64,000 nt of DNA from Porticoccaceae bacterium (GCA_026005035.1 BPKH01000004.1:186001-250000), one strand, 5' to 3'; shown: positions 1-9,778, counted from the first letter of the stretch. Numbers and translations: made by a program. The notes: generated by a model from the sequence alone, not told the origin.

Positions 1-69
1 TCCCCCGGCCGCGGGCAGGGCGGCCCAGAGCGCCGCGACCAGGATCAGCCCGCGCCCCGCCCGGGCCAC
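1..69 (-). CDS. N-terminus of an exported protein (partial, runs off the window)
   Basis: A GTG start lies three bases past the gpmI stop and opens a frame of 23 codons to the window edge. The peptide begins MARAGRGLILVAALWAAL and ends in Pro-Ala-Ala-Gly-Gly. It has a basic start, a hydrophobic core and small residues, which is the pattern of a Sec signal peptide. In many gammaproteobacteria the gene directly after gpmI encodes an EnvC-type murein hydrolase activator with coiled coils and a LytM domain, so that is the likely identity. It rests on gene order and the signal peptide only, because no domain is inside the window. Confidence 0.5.
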   Translation of the reverse strand, partial: MARAGRGLILVAALWAALPAAGG

Positions 70-72
70 CCC

Positions 73-1617
73 TCACTCCACCGCGGCGAGGTTCCGGCCG
101 CTCATTTCGGGGGCGGGCTCGAGCCCCATCAGCCGCAGGAGGGTGGGCGCCACGTCTGCGAGCGTGCCCCGGGGGGCGAGGCGCAACCGCTTGGGCCCCA
201 CGTAGACCAGGGGCACCGGATTGAGGGTGTGGGAGGTGAGGGGCTCGCCGGAGGCGGGGTCCACCATCTGTTCCACGTTGCCGTGGTCGGCGGTGATGAG
301 GAGCTGCCCGCCCGCGGACCGCACCGCCGCCTCGATGCGCCCCAGGCAGCGGTCCACCGCCTCCACCGCCTTGACCGCCGCCGCGAAGACGCCGGTGTGG
401 CCCACCATGTCGCCGTTGGCGAAGTTGCACACCAGGGCGTCGTAGGCGCCGCCCTCGATGGCCGCCACCAGGCGATCGGTCACTTCGTAGGCGCTCATCT
501 CCGGCTTGAGGTCGTAGGTGGCCACCTTGGGGGAATCCACCAGGATCCGGTCTTCGCCGGGGAACGGGGCCTCGCGGCCGCCGCTGAAGAAGAAGGTGAC
601 GTGGGCGTATTTCTCGGTCTCGGCGATGCGCAGTTGGCGAAGCCCCCGCTCGGCCAGGCATTCGCCGAAGGAGTGGCGCACGTCCTCGGGGGGGAAGGCG
701 ACGGCCACCGGCAGGCCGCGCTCGTACTCGGTGGTGGTGACGAAGGCGGCGAGGCGGGGGCGCCGTCGCCGCGGAAAGCCGTCGAAGTTCTCCAAGACGA
801 AGGCTTGGGTCAGCTGGCGCGCGCGGTCGGGGCGGAAGTTCATGAACAGCACGGCGTCGCCGTCCGCGACGCGACAGGGCTCGCCCCCTTCGGGCACGAT
901 CAGGGTGGGCTCGACAAACTCGTCGGTTTCCCCCCGATCGTAGGCCTGGGTGAGGCCCTCGGCGGCGGAGGCGGCGCGATGGGGGGCGACGCCTTCGGTG
1001 AGCATTTCGTAGACCGGTTGCACCCGCTCCCAGCGGCGGTCGCGGTCCATGGCGTAGTAGCGCCCAGCCAGGGAGGCGATGCGGCCGACCCCCACTTCGG
1101 CGAGCACCCCTTCGAGAAACCGGATCGACTCGCCGGCACTCTGGGGCGGGGTGTCGCGGCCGTCGAGAAAGGCGTGGACGCAGATTCGGCGCGCGCCCCG
1201 CCGGGCGGCGAGGCGCACCGCCGCCGCCAGGTGTTCCTGGTGGCTGTGCACGCCTCCCGGAGACAAAAGCCCAAGGATGTGCACCTTGCCGCCCGCCGCC
1301 AGGGCCGCGTCGACGGCTTGGACGTAGGCGGGGTTGGCGAAGAATTCGCCGGTGGCGATGGCGCGGTCGATGCGGGTGAGGCTCTGGTAGATCACCCGCC
1401 CGGCGCCGAGGGTCATGTGGCCCACTTCGGAGTTGCCCATCTGCCCCTCCGGCAGGCCCACCGCGAGCCCCGAGCAGTCGAGCAGGGCGCGCGGACAGCT
1501 CTGCCACAGGCGGTCCCACACCGGGCTTGCGGCGGCGCGGATGGCGTTGTGCTCCACTCGGTCGCTGTGGCCCCAGCCGTCGAGAATGACCAGGACCGCG
1601 GGTCGCTTCGGAGTCAT
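73..1617 (-). CDS. gpmI: 2,3-bisphosphoglycerate-independent phosphoglycerate mutase
   Basis: Interconverts 3- and 2-phosphoglycerate in glycolysis and gluconeogenesis through a phosphoserine intermediate and two Mn ions, in the cytoplasm. The 514-residue product has the usual family length. The metal-binding DGWG starts at residue 13, the nucleophile is Ser63 in GNSEVGH, DGRDTPP lies in the substrate domain, and TADHGN is near the C-terminus. An in-frame start 16 codons upstream exists, but the ATG used here places the conserved VLVILDGWG right after the N-terminus as in the family. The next gene on the strand starts three bases after the stop, so the two are probably one transcript. Confidence 0.96.
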   Translation of the reverse strand: MTPKRPAVLVILDGWGHSDRVEHNAIRAAASPVWDRLWQSCPRALLDCSGLAVGLPEGQMGNSEVGHMTLGAGRVIYQSLTRIDRAIATGEFFANPAYVQAVDAALAAGGKVHILGLLSPGGVHSHQEHLAAAVRLAARRGARRICVHAFLDGRDTPPQSAGESIRFLEGVLAEVGVGRIASLAGRYYAMDRDRRWERVQPVYEMLTEGVAPHRAASAAEGLTQAYDRGETDEFVEPTLIVPEGGEPCRVADGDAVLFMNFRPDRARQLTQAFVLENFDGFPRRRRPRLAAFVTTTEYERGLPVAVAFPPEDVRHSFGECLAERGLRQLRIAETEKYAHVTFFFSGGREAPFPGEDRILVDSPKVATYDLKPEMSAYEVTDRLVAAIEGGAYDALVCNFANGDMVGHTGVFAAAVKAVEAVDRCLGRIEAAVRSAGGQLLITADHGNVEQMVDPASGEPLTSHTLNPVPLVYVGPKRLRLAPRGTLADVAPTLLRLMGLEPAPEMSGRNLAAVE

Positions 1618-2085
1618 GGGGCGCCGATCTCGCCTCGTGCTGCCGGAGGTCGCAGAAGGGCGCAATGGTACCCCATCGGCCGGACGCCGACCAGGGCGCG
1701 TCTGGGTCGGTGGATCGGGGAGCCTCGCCGCTCGGCGGAGCGAGGGTCGCGGCAGTCGCAGCCCGGACCGAGGCGCAAAGCGCCAGAGGTCGGGAGGGAA
1801 ACACCCACGCCGGCCCTGCTCGGGCGCCGAGTCCCCGGATTCCGCTTCGCTCCATCCGGGCTACGCGCCACCTGGGCTAGGAAAGCTGATCCAGGCAGCA
1901 CCCGAACGTAGGCGCGCAGGGCCGTAGTCCGGGATTCGGTCGGCGCTCGTGGCGGGGCGGGGCCTCCCGCCTGTGGGAAGGGGGTCGTCGCGACCACAGC
2001 CTCTATACTGGTACTGGTATTTCGGGTTTCCCGAGGCGCGGGCGTGTGCGGAGCACGTCAGGCGAGGGAGCGGCGGGGGCTGTCG
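1618..2085. other. Intergenic region between gpmI and the HAD phosphatase
   Basis: This 468-bp gap between divergent genes holds no convincing gene. Open frames here have no recognisable protein. It contains one composite inverted repeat (1757-1865). Further right, TATACT at 2004-2009 could be a -10 box for the HAD gene, but I see no good -35 element at the right distance. A short inverted repeat TCGGG-TTT-CCCGA follows at about 2022-2034 without a T-tract. Confidence 0.5.
1757..1865. repeat. Composite inverted repeat, copy 1 (REP/BIME-like)
   Basis: Two related repeat units face each other. The left unit (about 1757-1794, plus orientation) has GCAGCCCGGA followed by GAGGCGCAAAGCGCC. The right unit (about 1833-1865, minus orientation) reads on the minus strand GTAGCCCGGATGGAGCG then AGCGGAATCCGGG. 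The same two unit types recur in inverted pairs at 8202-8368 and 26817-26913. Intergenic, short, palindrome-forming and repeated in pairs, they behave like bacterial REP/BIME elements. This copy is the most diverged in its left unit. Confidence 0.75.
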
Positions 2086-2877
2086 ATGGCCGAGCGGACG
2101 TGGGCGGGACGAGGGGTGCGGGGGGTGCTGTTGGACCTGGACGGGGTCTTTTACGTGGGCGATCGGCTCCTGCCCGGCGCCCCCGAGGCCCTGGAGCGGC
2201 TGGAGCGAGCCGGCCTGCGCTGGTGTTTCGTCACCAACACCACCACCCGCTCCGCCGCCTCCCTCCTCGACCATTTGCGCCGCCTGGGGCTGCCCGCCCG
2301 CGCTGAGCGGCTCCTCACCGCGCCCCAGGCCACCGCCGCTTGGCTCAAGCGGGAGGGGATCGGCCGCTGCCACCTGGCGGTGGCCGAGGCGGTGCGCGAG
2401 GATTTCGCGGGCATCCGCGCCGTGACCCGGGCTCCCCAGGCAGTGGTGGTCGGCGACATCGGCAATCGGTGGCGCTACGGCCTGCTCGATCGGTTGTTTC
2501 GCCAGCTGATGGACGGCGCCCGGCTGGTGGCGCTGCACCGCAATCGCTACTGGGAAACCGGGGACGGCCTCCACCTGGACCTCGGCGCCTTCGTGGCGGC
2601 CCTGGAATACGCCGCCGACATTCGGGCGGTGATCACCGGCAAGCCCTCGCCGGCCTTTTTCGCCGCCGCCCTGGAGCGCCTCGGCGTGGCGGCGGAAGAG
2701 GCGGTGATGGTCGGCGACGACCTGGAGAGCGACGTGGGCGGTGCCCAGGCGGTGGGAATTCGAGGGGTGCTTGTCCAGACCGGCAAGTACCGACCCGAAC
2801 TCGCCGCCCGCTCGCTGGTGCGGCCCGACGCGGTGATTTCCTCGGTGGCCGACCTCCCCGCGCTGTTGGGCTGCTAG
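2086..2877 (+). CDS. HAD superfamily (IIA) phosphatase, LHPP/NagD-like
   Basis: Predicted Mg-dependent phosphohydrolase of HAD subfamily IIA, 263 residues. Motif I is DLDGVFY near residue 17, motif II TNTTTRS near 50, the motif III Lys is in TGKPSPAFF, and motif IV is VGDDLESDVGGAQ. This arrangement matches the LHPP-like branch, whose substrates in bacteria are poorly defined (phosphohistidine, phospholysine or pyrophosphate have been proposed for the animal protein). The ATG was chosen because the conserved core begins soon after it; a GTG 42 bases upstream would add 14 non-conserved residues. Its stop overlaps the convergent yhbY stop in a shared CTAG. Confidence 0.85.
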   Translation: MAERTWAGRGVRGVLLDLDGVFYVGDRLLPGAPEALERLERAGLRWCFVTNTTTRSAASLLDHLRRLGLPARAERLLTAPQATAAWLKREGIGRCHLAVAEAVREDFAGIRAVTRAPQAVVVGDIGNRWRYGLLDRLFRQLMDGARLVALHRNRYWETGDGLHLDLGAFVAALEYAADIRAVITGKPSPAFFAAALERLGVAAEEAVMVGDDLESDVGGAQAVGIRGVLVQTGKYRPELAARSLVRPDAVISSVADLPALLGC

Positions 2878-3179
2878 GGGAGGGGGCGGAGCAGGTTGGA
2901 GAGGCGCGGGTCGGGGTGTGGCGCCGCGCGATAGAGCAAGATCGTGCGCCCCACAGCCTGCACGCATTCGGCGCCCAGGCGGGCGCACAGCTCGCGGGTC
3001 AACGCCGCTCGCTCGTCGCGGTCGCCGATGGCGAGGCGCACCTTGATGAGTTCGTGGTCGGCAAGCGCCCGCTCCAGCTCGGCGAGCACGCCCTCGGCGA
3101 GCCCCCTGGCGGCGACGGTCACCACCGGCTTCAGCCGCTGGCCGATGGCCTTCAGGCGCTTGCGTTGGCGGTTGTCCAA
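2874..3179 (-). CDS. yhbY: Ribosome assembly RNA-binding protein YhbY (CRS1/YhbY domain)
   Basis: Small CRM-domain RNA-binding protein associated with 50S subunit assembly. The 101-residue product has the family pattern: a basic start (RQRKRLKAIGQ), KPVVTVAARGL, and a central HELIKVRLA. The start is a TTG, supported by a full GGAGGA Shine-Dalgarno (minus strand 3191-3186) six bases upstream and by the family N-terminus. It is divergent from rlmE, as in many gammaproteobacteria where yhbY and rlmE-ftsH are back to back, so regulatory signals for both lie within about 90 bp. Confidence 0.93.
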   Translation of the reverse strand: MDNRQRKRLKAIGQRLKPVVTVAARGLAEGVLAELERALADHELIKVRLAIGDRDERAALTRELCARLGAECVQAVGRTILLYRAAPHPDPRLSNLLRPLP

Positions 3180-3269
3180 GGGAATTCCTCCGCGGCGAGG
3201 AGGCATTCTAGCCGGAAAGGGTACGCCCGACACCTCGTGGCATAATGGCGGCTCGGAGGTGGCAATCCC

Positions 3270-3893
3270 ATGGCGCGATCTCGTTCCAGCGCGCGCTGGT
3301 TGAAGGAGCACCAGCGCGACCCCTACGTGCAGCGCTCCCGCGCCGAGGGCTATCGCTCCCGGGCGAGTTACAAATTGCTCGAGCTCGATCGCCGCGACCG
3401 GCTGTTCGCCCCAGGGCAGCGGGTGGTGGATCTGGGCGCGGCGCCGGGGGGCTGGACGCAGGTGGCCGTGGAGCGGGTGGGGCCCAAGGGGCGCGTGGTG
3501 GCCCTGGACCTCTTGCCCATGGCGCCGGTTCCCGGGGCGGTGGTGCTGCGCGGCGACTTCACCGAGGAGGCGGTGTTCGAGTTGCTGCTGGCCGCCTTGG
3601 AGGGGGAGGCGGTGGACCTTGTGTTGTCCGACATGGCCCCCAATATGAGTGGGGTGAAGGCCGTCGACCAGCCGCGCGCCCTGTTGCTCGCCGAATTGGC
3701 CGCGGATTTCGCCCGGCGCACCCTGCGGCCGGGCGGCGCGCTGGTGGTGAAAGTGTTCCAGGGGGAGGGCTTCGACGCCCTGCTGCGGGACCTGCGGCGG
3801 CACTTCGCCGCGGTCGCGACGCGCAAGCCGGAGGCGTCGCGGGCGCGCTCGGCGGAGCTCTACCTCGTGGCCCGCGGTTTCCGCGCGCCCTGA
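3270..3893 (+). CDS. rlmE: 23S rRNA (uridine-2'-O)-methyltransferase RlmE (FtsJ)
   Basis: Methylates the 2'-O of U2552 (E. coli numbering) in the 23S rRNA A loop, late in 50S maturation. The 207-residue protein has the SAM-binding [12 protein letters not shown] and the K-D-K-E catalytic tetrad at Lys35 (ASYKL), Asp121 (LSDMAPN), Lys161 (VVKVFQG) and Glu196 (SAELYLV). GGAGGTGG stands seven bases before the ATG. A CATAAT at 3241-3246 could serve as -10 box, but I do not find a matching -35 or a sigma-32 type element. The rlmE-ftsH-folP-glmM order is the standard gammaproteobacterial arrangement. Confidence 0.96.
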   Translation: MARSRSSARWLKEHQRDPYVQRSRAEGYRSRASYKLLELDRRDRLFAPGQRVVDLGAAPGGWTQVAVERVGPKGRVVALDLLPMAPVPGAVVLRGDFTEEAVFELLLAALEGEAVDLVLSDMAPNMSGVKAVDQPRALLLAELAADFARRTLRPGGALVVKVFQGEGFDALLRDLRRHFAAVATRKPEASRARSAELYLVARGFRAP

Positions 3894-3960
3894 ACGAAGC
3901 CGGCTACAATTCTTCAATGGCGACCAAGTCGGGCGGCGCGCCCGAGAGAGGTTGAGAACC

Positions 3961-5850
3961 TTGAACGACATGGCAAAAAACCTGGTCCTGTGGCTGGTGA
4001 TCGCCGCCGTGCTGGTGGCGGTGTTCCAGAACCTGACGCCGCGGCGCGACGAGGCGCTGATCAACTACACCCAGTTCGTCCAGGAGGTGCAGGACGACCG
4101 GGTGCGCAGCGTGGTGATCCAGGGCCAGGAGATCCTGGGCGAACGGGTCGACGGCACGCGCTTTCGCACGGTGCGGCCGGACGTGCCCGACACCGGCTTG
4201 ATGAACGATCTGCTCAACCACGGCGTGGCGGTGGAGGGGCGCGAGGCGGAGCAGCCGAGCCTCTGGTCGCAGCTGTTGGTGGCCTCCTTCCCGATCCTCT
4301 TGATCCTGGCCATCTTCATGTTCTTCATGCGCCAGATGCAGGGGGGCGCCGGTGGCCGGGGCGGCCCCATGGCCTTCGGCAAGAGCAAGGCGAAACTGCT
4401 CGGCGAAGACCAGATCAACACCACCTTCGCCGACGTGGCGGGAGTGGATGAGGCCAAGGAGGACGTGCGCGAGCTGGTGGACTTCTTGCGCGACCCGGCG
4501 CGCTTCCAGCGGCTCGGGGGGCGGATTCCCAAGGGCGTTTTGATGATCGGCCCCCCGGGCACGGGCAAGACCCTGCTCGCCAAGGCCATCGCCGGCGAGG
4601 CGAAGGTGCCCTTCTTCTCCATTTCCGGTTCCGACTTCGTGGAGATGTTCGTCGGCGTGGGCGCGGCGCGGGTTCGCGACATGTTCGACCAGGCCAAGAA
4701 GGCGGCGCCGTGCATCGTGTTCATCGACGAGATCGACGCCGTCGGCCGCCACCGGGGCGGCGGCTGGGGGGGCGGCCACGACGAGCGGGAGCAGACCCTC
4801 AACCAGCTGCTGGTGGAGATGGACGGCTTCGAGGGCAACGAGGGGATCATCGTCATCGCCGCCACCAACCGGCCCGACGTGCTCGACCGGGCGCTCTTGC
4901 GGCCCGGCCGCTTCGACCGCCACGTCTACGTGGGCTTGCCCGACATCCGCGGGCGCGAGCAGATCCTCAAGGTCCACTGCCGCAAGGTGCCCCTGGACGA
5001 GAGCGTGGACCTCGCGGTCTTGGCGCGGGGCACGCCGGGCTTTTCCGGGGCGGACCTGGCCAACCTGGTCAACGAGGCGGCCCTCTTCGCCGCGCGCGCC
5101 AACAAGCGGCTCGTCACCATGGAGGAATTCGAGCGCGCCCGCGACAAGATCATGATGGGGGCCGAGCGCCGCTCCATGGTGATGTCGGAGCGGGAGAAGG
5201 CCAACACGGCCTACCACGAAGCCGGCCACGCCATCGTCGGCCGCTTGATGCCGGACCACGACCCGATCCACAAGGTGACCATCATCCCCCGCGGTCGGGC
5301 GCTGGGGGTGACCCAATTCCTGCCCGAGGAGGACAAGTACAGTCTGAGCCGGCGCCAGATCCTCAGCCAGATCTGCACCCTCTTCGGCGGGCGCGCCGCG
5401 GAGGAGCTGATCCACGGGGAGGAGGGTGTCACCACGGGGGCCGCCAACGACATCGAGCGGGCCACCCAGCTGGCCCGCAACATGGTCACCCGCTGGGGGC
5501 TGTCCCGCACCCTGGGGCCGGTGCTCTACGGCGAGGACGAGGCCCAGCTGCCCGGCTCGGCCACTGCCCACTACTCGCCCGAGACCTCCCGGGAGATCGA
5601 TCGGGAGGTGCGCGCCATCCTCGAGGAGTGTTACCAGCGGGCGCGGCGGATCCTGGAGGAAAATCTGGACATCCTCCACGCCATGAAGGATGCGCTCATG
5701 GAGTACGAAACCCTCGATTCCGAGCAGGTGGACGACCTGATGGCCCGCCGCCCCGTCCGCCCCCCCCCGCGACTGGCACCAACCCCGCAGCGGCGGCGAG
5801 GAGCGGACCGCGCCGGCGGTGGACGGCGCCGTCGGGCGGCCGGCCAGTGA
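3961..5850 (+). CDS. ftsH: ATP-dependent zinc metalloprotease FtsH (C-terminal tail shifted as sequenced)
   Basis: Inner-membrane AAA+ protease that degrades misfolded membrane proteins and short-lived regulators. It has an N-terminal membrane helix, a periplasmic segment and a second helix (about 105-125). Walker A GPPGTGKT begins at residue 197, then Walker B FIDEID, the arginine-finger region LLRPGRFDR, and the zinc site HEAGH at 419-423. The TTG at 3961 gives the family start [12 protein letters not shown] and is nine bases from GAGAGAGG; a TTG at 3952 is also possible. As sequenced the frame ends at 5850 with an Arg-rich tail. Dropping one C from the nine-C run at 5760-5768 gives [12 protein letters not shown] and a stop at 5855-5857, which fits the family better. 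Confidence 0.96.
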   Translation: MNDMAKNLVLWLVIAAVLVAVFQNLTPRRDEALINYTQFVQEVQDDRVRSVVIQGQEILGERVDGTRFRTVRPDVPDTGLMNDLLNHGVAVEGREAEQPSLWSQLLVASFPILLILAIFMFFMRQMQGGAGGRGGPMAFGKSKAKLLGEDQINTTFADVAGVDEAKEDVRELVDFLRDPARFQRLGGRIPKGVLMIGPPGTGKTLLAKAIAGEAKVPFFSISGSDFVEMFVGVGAARVRDMFDQAKKAAPCIVFIDEIDAVGRHRGGGWGGGHDEREQTLNQLLVEMDGFEGNEGIIVIAATNRPDVLDRALLRPGRFDRHVYVGLPDIRGREQILKVHCRKVPLDESVDLAVLARGTPGFSGADLANLVNEAALFAARANKRLVTMEEFERARDKIMMGAERRSMVMSEREKANTAYHEAGHAIVGRLMPDHDPIHKVTIIPRGRALGVTQFLPEEDKYSLSRRQILSQICTLFGGRAAEELIHGEEGVTTGAANDIERATQLARNMVTRWGLSRTLGPVLYGEDEAQLPGSATAHYSPETSREIDREVRAILEECYQRARRILEENLDILHAMKDALMEYETLDSEQVDDLMARRPVRPPPRLAPTPQRRRGADRAGGGRRRRAAGQ

Positions 5851-5860
5851 GCCCTAGCCC

Positions 5861-6703
5861 ATGGCGTGGCGGCCGCCGCGGCGACAACCCGGGGTTCGCG
5901 CCGCGGTGATGGGGGTGCTCAACGTCACCCCCGATTCCTTTTCCGACGGCGGCGCTCTCTACGGCCCCAGGGGGCTCGACCAGGCAGCGCTGCTCGAGCG
6001 CGCCGAGGCCATGGTGGCGGCGGGCGCGGACATCCTCGACGTCGGCGGCGAGTCGACGCGACCGGGCGCCCGGCCGGTTCCCCGGGAGGAGGAGCTGGCC
6101 CGGGTGGTGCCCGCACTGCGGCTCCTGCGGCGGCACTTCGCGGTGCCCTTGTCGGTGGACACCTCCGATCCGGAGGTGATGCGCGCCGCCGCCGGCGAGG
6201 GGGCCGACCTGATCAACGACGTGCGCGCCCTGCGCCGTCCGGGGGCGCTCCAGGCGGCCGCGGCGAGCGGGCTGGCCGTCTGCCTCATGCACATGCCGGC
6301 GGAGCCGCCCGAGATGCAGCGCAATCCCCAATACGGCGACGTGGTGGCGGAGGTGGAGCGCTTCCTCCAGGCGCGGGTGGAGCAGGCCGTCGAGGCAGGC
6401 ATATCGCCGGAGCGGATCCTGGTGGATCCGGGCTTCGGCTTCGGCAAGACCCTCGAGCACAACCTCGCCCTGCTGCGCGCCCTGCCGCGCCTGCGCTCGT
6501 TGGGGCGGCCGCTGCTGGTGGGCGTGTCGCGCAAGCGGATGGTGGGGGAGCTCACCGGGCGGGAGGTGGCGGAACGGCTGGCCGGCAGTTTGGCGCTCGC
6601 GCTGCTCGCCGTCGAGCGGGGGGCGGACGTGGTGCGGGTCCACGACGTGGCGGAGACGGTGGACGCGTTGACGGTGTTGGCTCGGGTGGAGGCGGTCCCG
6701 TGA
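5861..6703 (+). CDS. folP: Dihydropteroate synthase
   Basis: Joins p-aminobenzoate to hydroxymethyl-dihydropterin diphosphate in folate synthesis, in the cytoplasm; the sulfonamide target. The 280-residue TIM barrel shows [14 protein letters not shown] near residue 18, [11 protein letters not shown] (pterin-binding region), [23 protein letters not shown] and GVSRKRM. It begins a few bases after the restored ftsH stop at 5857, and its TGA overlaps the glmM GTG by four bases (GTGA), so translation of folP and glmM is probably coupled. Confidence 0.97.
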   Translation: MAWRPPRRQPGVRAAVMGVLNVTPDSFSDGGALYGPRGLDQAALLERAEAMVAAGADILDVGGESTRPGARPVPREEELARVVPALRLLRRHFAVPLSVDTSDPEVMRAAAGEGADLINDVRALRRPGALQAAAASGLAVCLMHMPAEPPEMQRNPQYGDVVAEVERFLQARVEQAVEAGISPERILVDPGFGFGKTLEHNLALLRALPRLRSLGRPLLVGVSRKRMVGELTGREVAERLAGSLALALLAVERGADVVRVHDVAETVDALTVLARVEAVP

Positions 6704-8079
6704 CTCGCAGGTATTTCGGCACCGACGGGATTCGCGGCAAGGTGGGCGAACCGCCGGTGACCGCCGACTTCGTGTTGCGCTTGGGCTACGCCGCCGGAAT
6801 GGTGCTCGCCGCCCGGGGGGGCAAGGGCCCCATCCTGGTGGGCAAGGACACCCGCATCTCCGGCTACATGTTCGAATCGGCCCTGGAGGCGGGGCTCATC
6901 GCCGCCGGCGTGGACGTGGGGCTCACCGGGCCCATGCCGACCCCGGCCATCGCCTACCTCACCCGGACCTTCCGGGCGCGCGCTGGGATCGTCATCAGCG
7001 CCTCCCACAACCCCTACGACGACAACGGCATCAAGTTTTTTGGCGCCGACGGCCACAAGCTCTGCGATGCCCTGGAAGAGGAGATCGAGCGGGCGCTCGC
7101 CGAACCACTCATCACCTGCCGTTCCGACGCCCTCGGGCGCGCGCGGCGCATCGCCGACGCCCCGGGGCGCTACATCGAGTACTGCAAGGCCACCTTCCCG
7201 GCCGGCGCGAGTCTCGCCGGCATCAAGCTGGTGGTGGATTGCGCCAACGGCGCCACCTACCACGTGGCGCCGGACGTCTTCCGCGAGCTGGGGGCCGAGG
7301 TGGCGGCCATCGGCGTCGACCCCGATGGCTTCAACATCAACGCCGGTTGCGGTTCCACCCATCCGGAGGCGCTCCGTCGCGAGGTGGTCGACCGCGGCGC
7401 CGACCTCGGGGTGGCCTTCGACGGCGACGGCGACCGGGTGATCCTGGTGGATCACCGGGGGCGGATCGTCGACGGCGACCAGATTCTCTACATCGCCGCC
7501 CGCCACCGCCAGGCCCGCGGCCTGCCTTGCCCGGGGGTGGTGGGCACGGTGATGAGCAACCTCGGGTTGGAGCGGGCCCTCGCCCGCCACGGCATGGCCC
7601 TGGAGCGCGCCGCGGTGGGCGACCGCCACGTGGTGGAGAGGATGCGCGCGCTCGACTGGCCCATCGGCGGCGAGACCTCCGGCCACGTGGTGTTTGCCGA
7701 CCTGGCCACCACCGGCGACGGCGTGGTGGCCGCCCTGCAGGTGCTGGCCGCCCTGGTGGACGGCGGCCGATCCCTGGCGGAGTGGGCGGACGAGGTGGTC
7801 AAACTGCCCCAGGCGACGGTTAACGTGCGCCTGCCGTCGCCCCGCCCGTCCCTCGATTCCCGCGCGGTGCGCGCGGCGATCGCCGCCGCCGAAGCGCGCC
7901 TCGGCGCCGCGGGGCGAGTGGTGGTGCGCCCGTCGGGCACCGAGCCCGTGCTGCGCGTCACGGTGGAGGGCGAAGAGGCCGGCCTGGTGGAGGAGCTTGT
8001 GGCGGAGTTGGCCGAGCGGATGGCGCGACTGGCCGCCGGCTGCGAACCGCTTCAGGCGCAGGCGGATGCGGGGCCCTGA
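6700..8079 (+). CDS. glmM: Phosphoglucosamine mutase
   Basis: Converts glucosamine-6-phosphate to glucosamine-1-phosphate, feeding UDP-GlcNAc for peptidoglycan and lipopolysaccharide. The 459-residue protein starts YFGTDGIRG, carries the phosphorylated Ser102 in [11 protein letters not shown], the Mg loop DGDGDR, the sugar-binding GGETSGH, and the phosphate-binding [11 protein letters not shown] at the C-terminus. The GTG start overlaps the folP stop. It supplies the precursor route used by the mur genes at 44-54 kb. No terminator is obvious after it; a repeat-rich gap follows. Confidence 0.97.
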   Translation: MTRRYFGTDGIRGKVGEPPVTADFVLRLGYAAGMVLAARGGKGPILVGKDTRISGYMFESALEAGLIAAGVDVGLTGPMPTPAIAYLTRTFRARAGIVISASHNPYDDNGIKFFGADGHKLCDALEEEIERALAEPLITCRSDALGRARRIADAPGRYIEYCKATFPAGASLAGIKLVVDCANGATYHVAPDVFRELGAEVAAIGVDPDGFNINAGCGSTHPEALRREVVDRGADLGVAFDGDGDRVILVDHRGRIVDGDQILYIAARHRQARGLPCPGVVGTVMSNLGLERALARHGMALERAAVGDRHVVERMRALDWPIGGETSGHVVFADLATTGDGVVAALQVLAALVDGGRSLAEWADEVVKLPQATVNVRLPSPRPSLDSRAVRAAIAAAEARLGAAGRVVVRPSGTEPVLRVTVEGEEAGLVEELVAELAERMARLAAGCEPLQAQADAGP

Positions 8080-8201
8080 GCGGGTCGGGGGGACCCCTGC
8101 CCGGAATCGACGGGTAACCGGAAGAGGCGGTTGCGAGAGGGACGGACAACCCCCGAATGGCCCCCTCGCACCGGGGACGTGGCCGGGATGAGGCGTAGAA
8201 G

Positions 8202-8368
8202 CGTAGCCCGGATGAAGCGCAGCGGAATCCGGGAAACAAAAACCAACCCCGGCACCCACTCCACCCCGAATTCCGGGGCTTTGCGCCTCCATCCGGGCGA
8301 CGACCCAAGCGGTTAACCCGCATCCCGGACGGCTCTGTAACCCGGATAGAGCGCAGCGGAATCCGGGG
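8202..8368. repeat. Composite inverted repeat, copy 2 (three units)
   Basis: Three units lie in the 373-bp gap between glmM and tpiA. Unit A (8202-8233, plus) reads CGTAGCCCGGATG then GCGGAATCCGGG. Unit B (about 8262-8300, minus orientation) reads on the minus strand CGCCCGGATGGAGGCGCAAAG then CCCCGGAATTCGG. A second unit A (about 8337-8368, plus) reads GTAACCCGGATAG then GCGGAATCCGGGG. The A-B inverted spacing matches the 26.8-kb locus. Nothing else was recognised in the gap apart from the tpiA promoter. Confidence 0.8.
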
Positions 8369-8394
8369 TCGGAAAGCCCCATCGGTATGCGCCC

Positions 8395-8423
8395 TTGAGA
8401 GGCGCCGGGGGCTCGGCTACCAT
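8395..8423 (+). promoter_or_regulatory. Predicted sigma-70 promoter of tpiA-secG
   Basis: TTGAGA at 8395-8400 and TACCAT at 8418-8423 are separated by exactly 17 bases, placing a start site near 8430, about 23 bases before the tpiA ATG. The same TACCAT -10 form recurs before trpB and before the RND adaptor gene. Confidence 0.6.
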
Positions 8424-8452
8424 GGGCGGCCCCGCGGATCCCGTCCCAGGCC

Positions 8453-9199
8453 ATGCGCGCACCGCTGGTTGTCGCCAACTGGAAAATGCACGGTTCGGCT
8501 CGCTTCGTCGACGCCTGGTTCGCCCAGGTCGGCGACCGGCTGCCGGGGCCCGGGGTGCGGGTGGCGGCGTTGCCGCCGTTCGTCTACCTGGCGCAAGCGG
8601 TCGCGCGGGCGGGGGGGCGGATCCTGGTGGGCGCGCAGGACCTCTGCGAACACGCCGAAGGGGCCTACACCGGCGAGGTGTCGGCTGCCATGTTGGCCGA
8701 CGTGGGCTGCGCCCTGGTGGTGGTGGGCCACAGCGAGCGGCGCCGCCTGTACGGGGAAGACGACCGCCGGGTGGCGGCCAAATTCGCCGTCGCCCAGGCG
8801 GCCGGCCTGCTGCCCGTTCTGTGCGTCGGCGAGACCGCCGAGGAGCGCGCCCGGGGGGAGACCTTGGCGGTGGTGCGCCGGCAGCTGTCCGCCGTAGCCG
8901 AGCGAGTGGGCGGCAAGGCGCTGGCCCGCGGCCTGATCGCCTACGAGCCGGTGTGGGCCATCGGCAGCGGCGAAACCGCCACGCCCGCCCAGGCCCAGGA
9001 AGTCCACGCCGCCATCCGCGCCGCCCTGGGCCCCGCCGGAGAGCGCACCACCATCCTCTACGGCGGCAGCGTCAACCCCGACAATGCGCCCGCCCTCTTC
9101 GCCGCGCCGGACGTCGACGGAGCGCTGGTGGGCGGCGCTTCCCTGGACCCTGCGCAGTTCGTCGCCATTTGCCACGCCGCTTCGGAGATCGCGCCATGA
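8453..9199 (+). CDS. tpiA: Triosephosphate isomerase
   Basis: Interconverts dihydroxyacetone phosphate and glyceraldehyde-3-phosphate. The 248-residue protein has the N-terminal NWKMHG with the substrate-binding Lys, the catalytic His in VVGHSERR, the catalytic Glu in AYEPVWAIGSG, and the phosphate loop YGGSVNPDN. No strong Shine-Dalgarno stands before the ATG. The TGA overlaps the secG ATG (ATGA), so secG is translated from the same message. tpiA-secG-tRNA-Leu is a conserved gammaproteobacterial order. Confidence 0.97.
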   Translation: MRAPLVVANWKMHGSARFVDAWFAQVGDRLPGPGVRVAALPPFVYLAQAVARAGGRILVGAQDLCEHAEGAYTGEVSAAMLADVGCALVVVGHSERRRLYGEDDRRVAAKFAVAQAAGLLPVLCVGETAEERARGETLAVVRRQLSAVAERVGGKALARGLIAYEPVWAIGSGETATPAQAQEVHAAIRAALGPAGERTTILYGGSVNPDNAPALFAAPDVDGALVGGASLDPAQFVAICHAASEIAP

Positions 9200-9585
9200 T
9201 TCAGCTCCTCCTCGCCATTCACCTGCTCACCGCCCTGCTGCTCGTCGTCCTCGTGCTCCTGCAGCAGGGGAAGGGGGCGGAAGTGGGAGCCTCGTTCGGC
9301 GCCGGCGCCTCGGGCACCATCTTCGGCAGCGCCGGCAGCTGGAACTTTTTCAGCCGCCTGACCGCGGTGCTGGCGACCGTCTTTTTCCTCACCAGTCTGG
9401 GGTTGGCACTGGCCGCCAAGAACGCCGCCCGCGTGGTACCGGACGTGGCGGTGCCGCTGGAAACCCTCACCGCCCCCGCAGAGGCGCCCGCCGAGGGCGC
9501 CCTTCCCGAAGGGGGAGTGGATGCGGCGGCGGAAAATGGGGTAGAATCCGCGCCCGCGCCGGCCGAACTGCCGGAGCAGCCGTGA
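9196..9585 (+). CDS. secG: Preprotein translocase subunit SecG
   Basis: Small inner-membrane subunit of the SecYEG channel that assists SecA-driven export. The 129-residue protein has two membrane helices (about 3-21 and 52-70) with the conserved QQGKGAEVGASFGAGAS loop between them. The C-terminal 45 residues are a low-complexity Ala/Pro/Glu tail, typical of the family and variable in length. A TAGAAT at 9542-9547 inside the end of secG could be a -10 box for the tRNA, without a clear -35. Confidence 0.95.
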   Translation: MIQLLLAIHLLTALLLVVLVLLQQGKGAEVGASFGAGASGTIFGSAGSWNFFSRLTAVLATVFFLTSLGLALAAKNAARVVPDVAVPLETLTAPAEAPAEGALPEGGVDAAAENGVESAPAPAELPEQP

Positions 9586-9592
9586 ACCTTTC

Positions 9593-9677
9593 GCCCAGGT
9601 GGTGGAATTGGTAGACACGCTATCTTGAGGGGGTAGTGGCGCAAGCCGTGCCGGTTCAAGTCCGGCCCTGGGCACCA
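9593..9677 (+). tRNA. tRNA-Leu (anticodon GAG)
   Basis: An 85-base tRNA with encoded CCA. The acceptor stem GCCCAGG pairs with CCTGGGC. The D arm is TGGTGGAATTGGTAGACA, the anticodon stem CTATC/GGTAG encloses TTGAGGG with anticodon GAG, a long class II variable arm follows, and the T arm is CCGGTTCAAGTCCGG. Its position directly after secG is the classic location of this leucine tRNA. Confidence 0.98.
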
Positions 9678-9686
9678 GCTTCCACG

Positions 9687-9720
9687 ACCATCGCGCCCGC
9701 ACGGGCGCGATGGTGCTTTT
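9687..9720 (+). terminator. Rho-independent terminator after tRNA-Leu
   Basis: A perfect 13-bp stem, ACCATCGCGCCCG with CGGGCGCGATGGT, closes a two-base CA loop and is followed by GCTTTT. It lies ten bases after the tRNA CCA end, so it should end the tpiA-secG-tRNA transcript. Confidence 0.88.
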
Positions 9721-9778
9721 GACCCGCACCTTCTCATCGGCGATACTGGAATGCCTCTTCTCGCGCAGGGATCGGGCC

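Noticed and set aside
229-1911. Long open frames opposite gpmI and, elsewhere, opposite or in shifted frames of secA, yhdP, lpoA, ftsH and the mur genes (some over 700 codons)
   Set aside because: They mirror the third-position GC bias of real genes on the other strand or frame, show repetitive Ala/Arg/Gly/Pro/His composition, and contain no recognisable domain.
9710-9778. Upstream ATG for the SDH protease
   Set aside because: It lies inside the terminator stem after tRNA-Leu and would add residues not seen at the family N-terminus.
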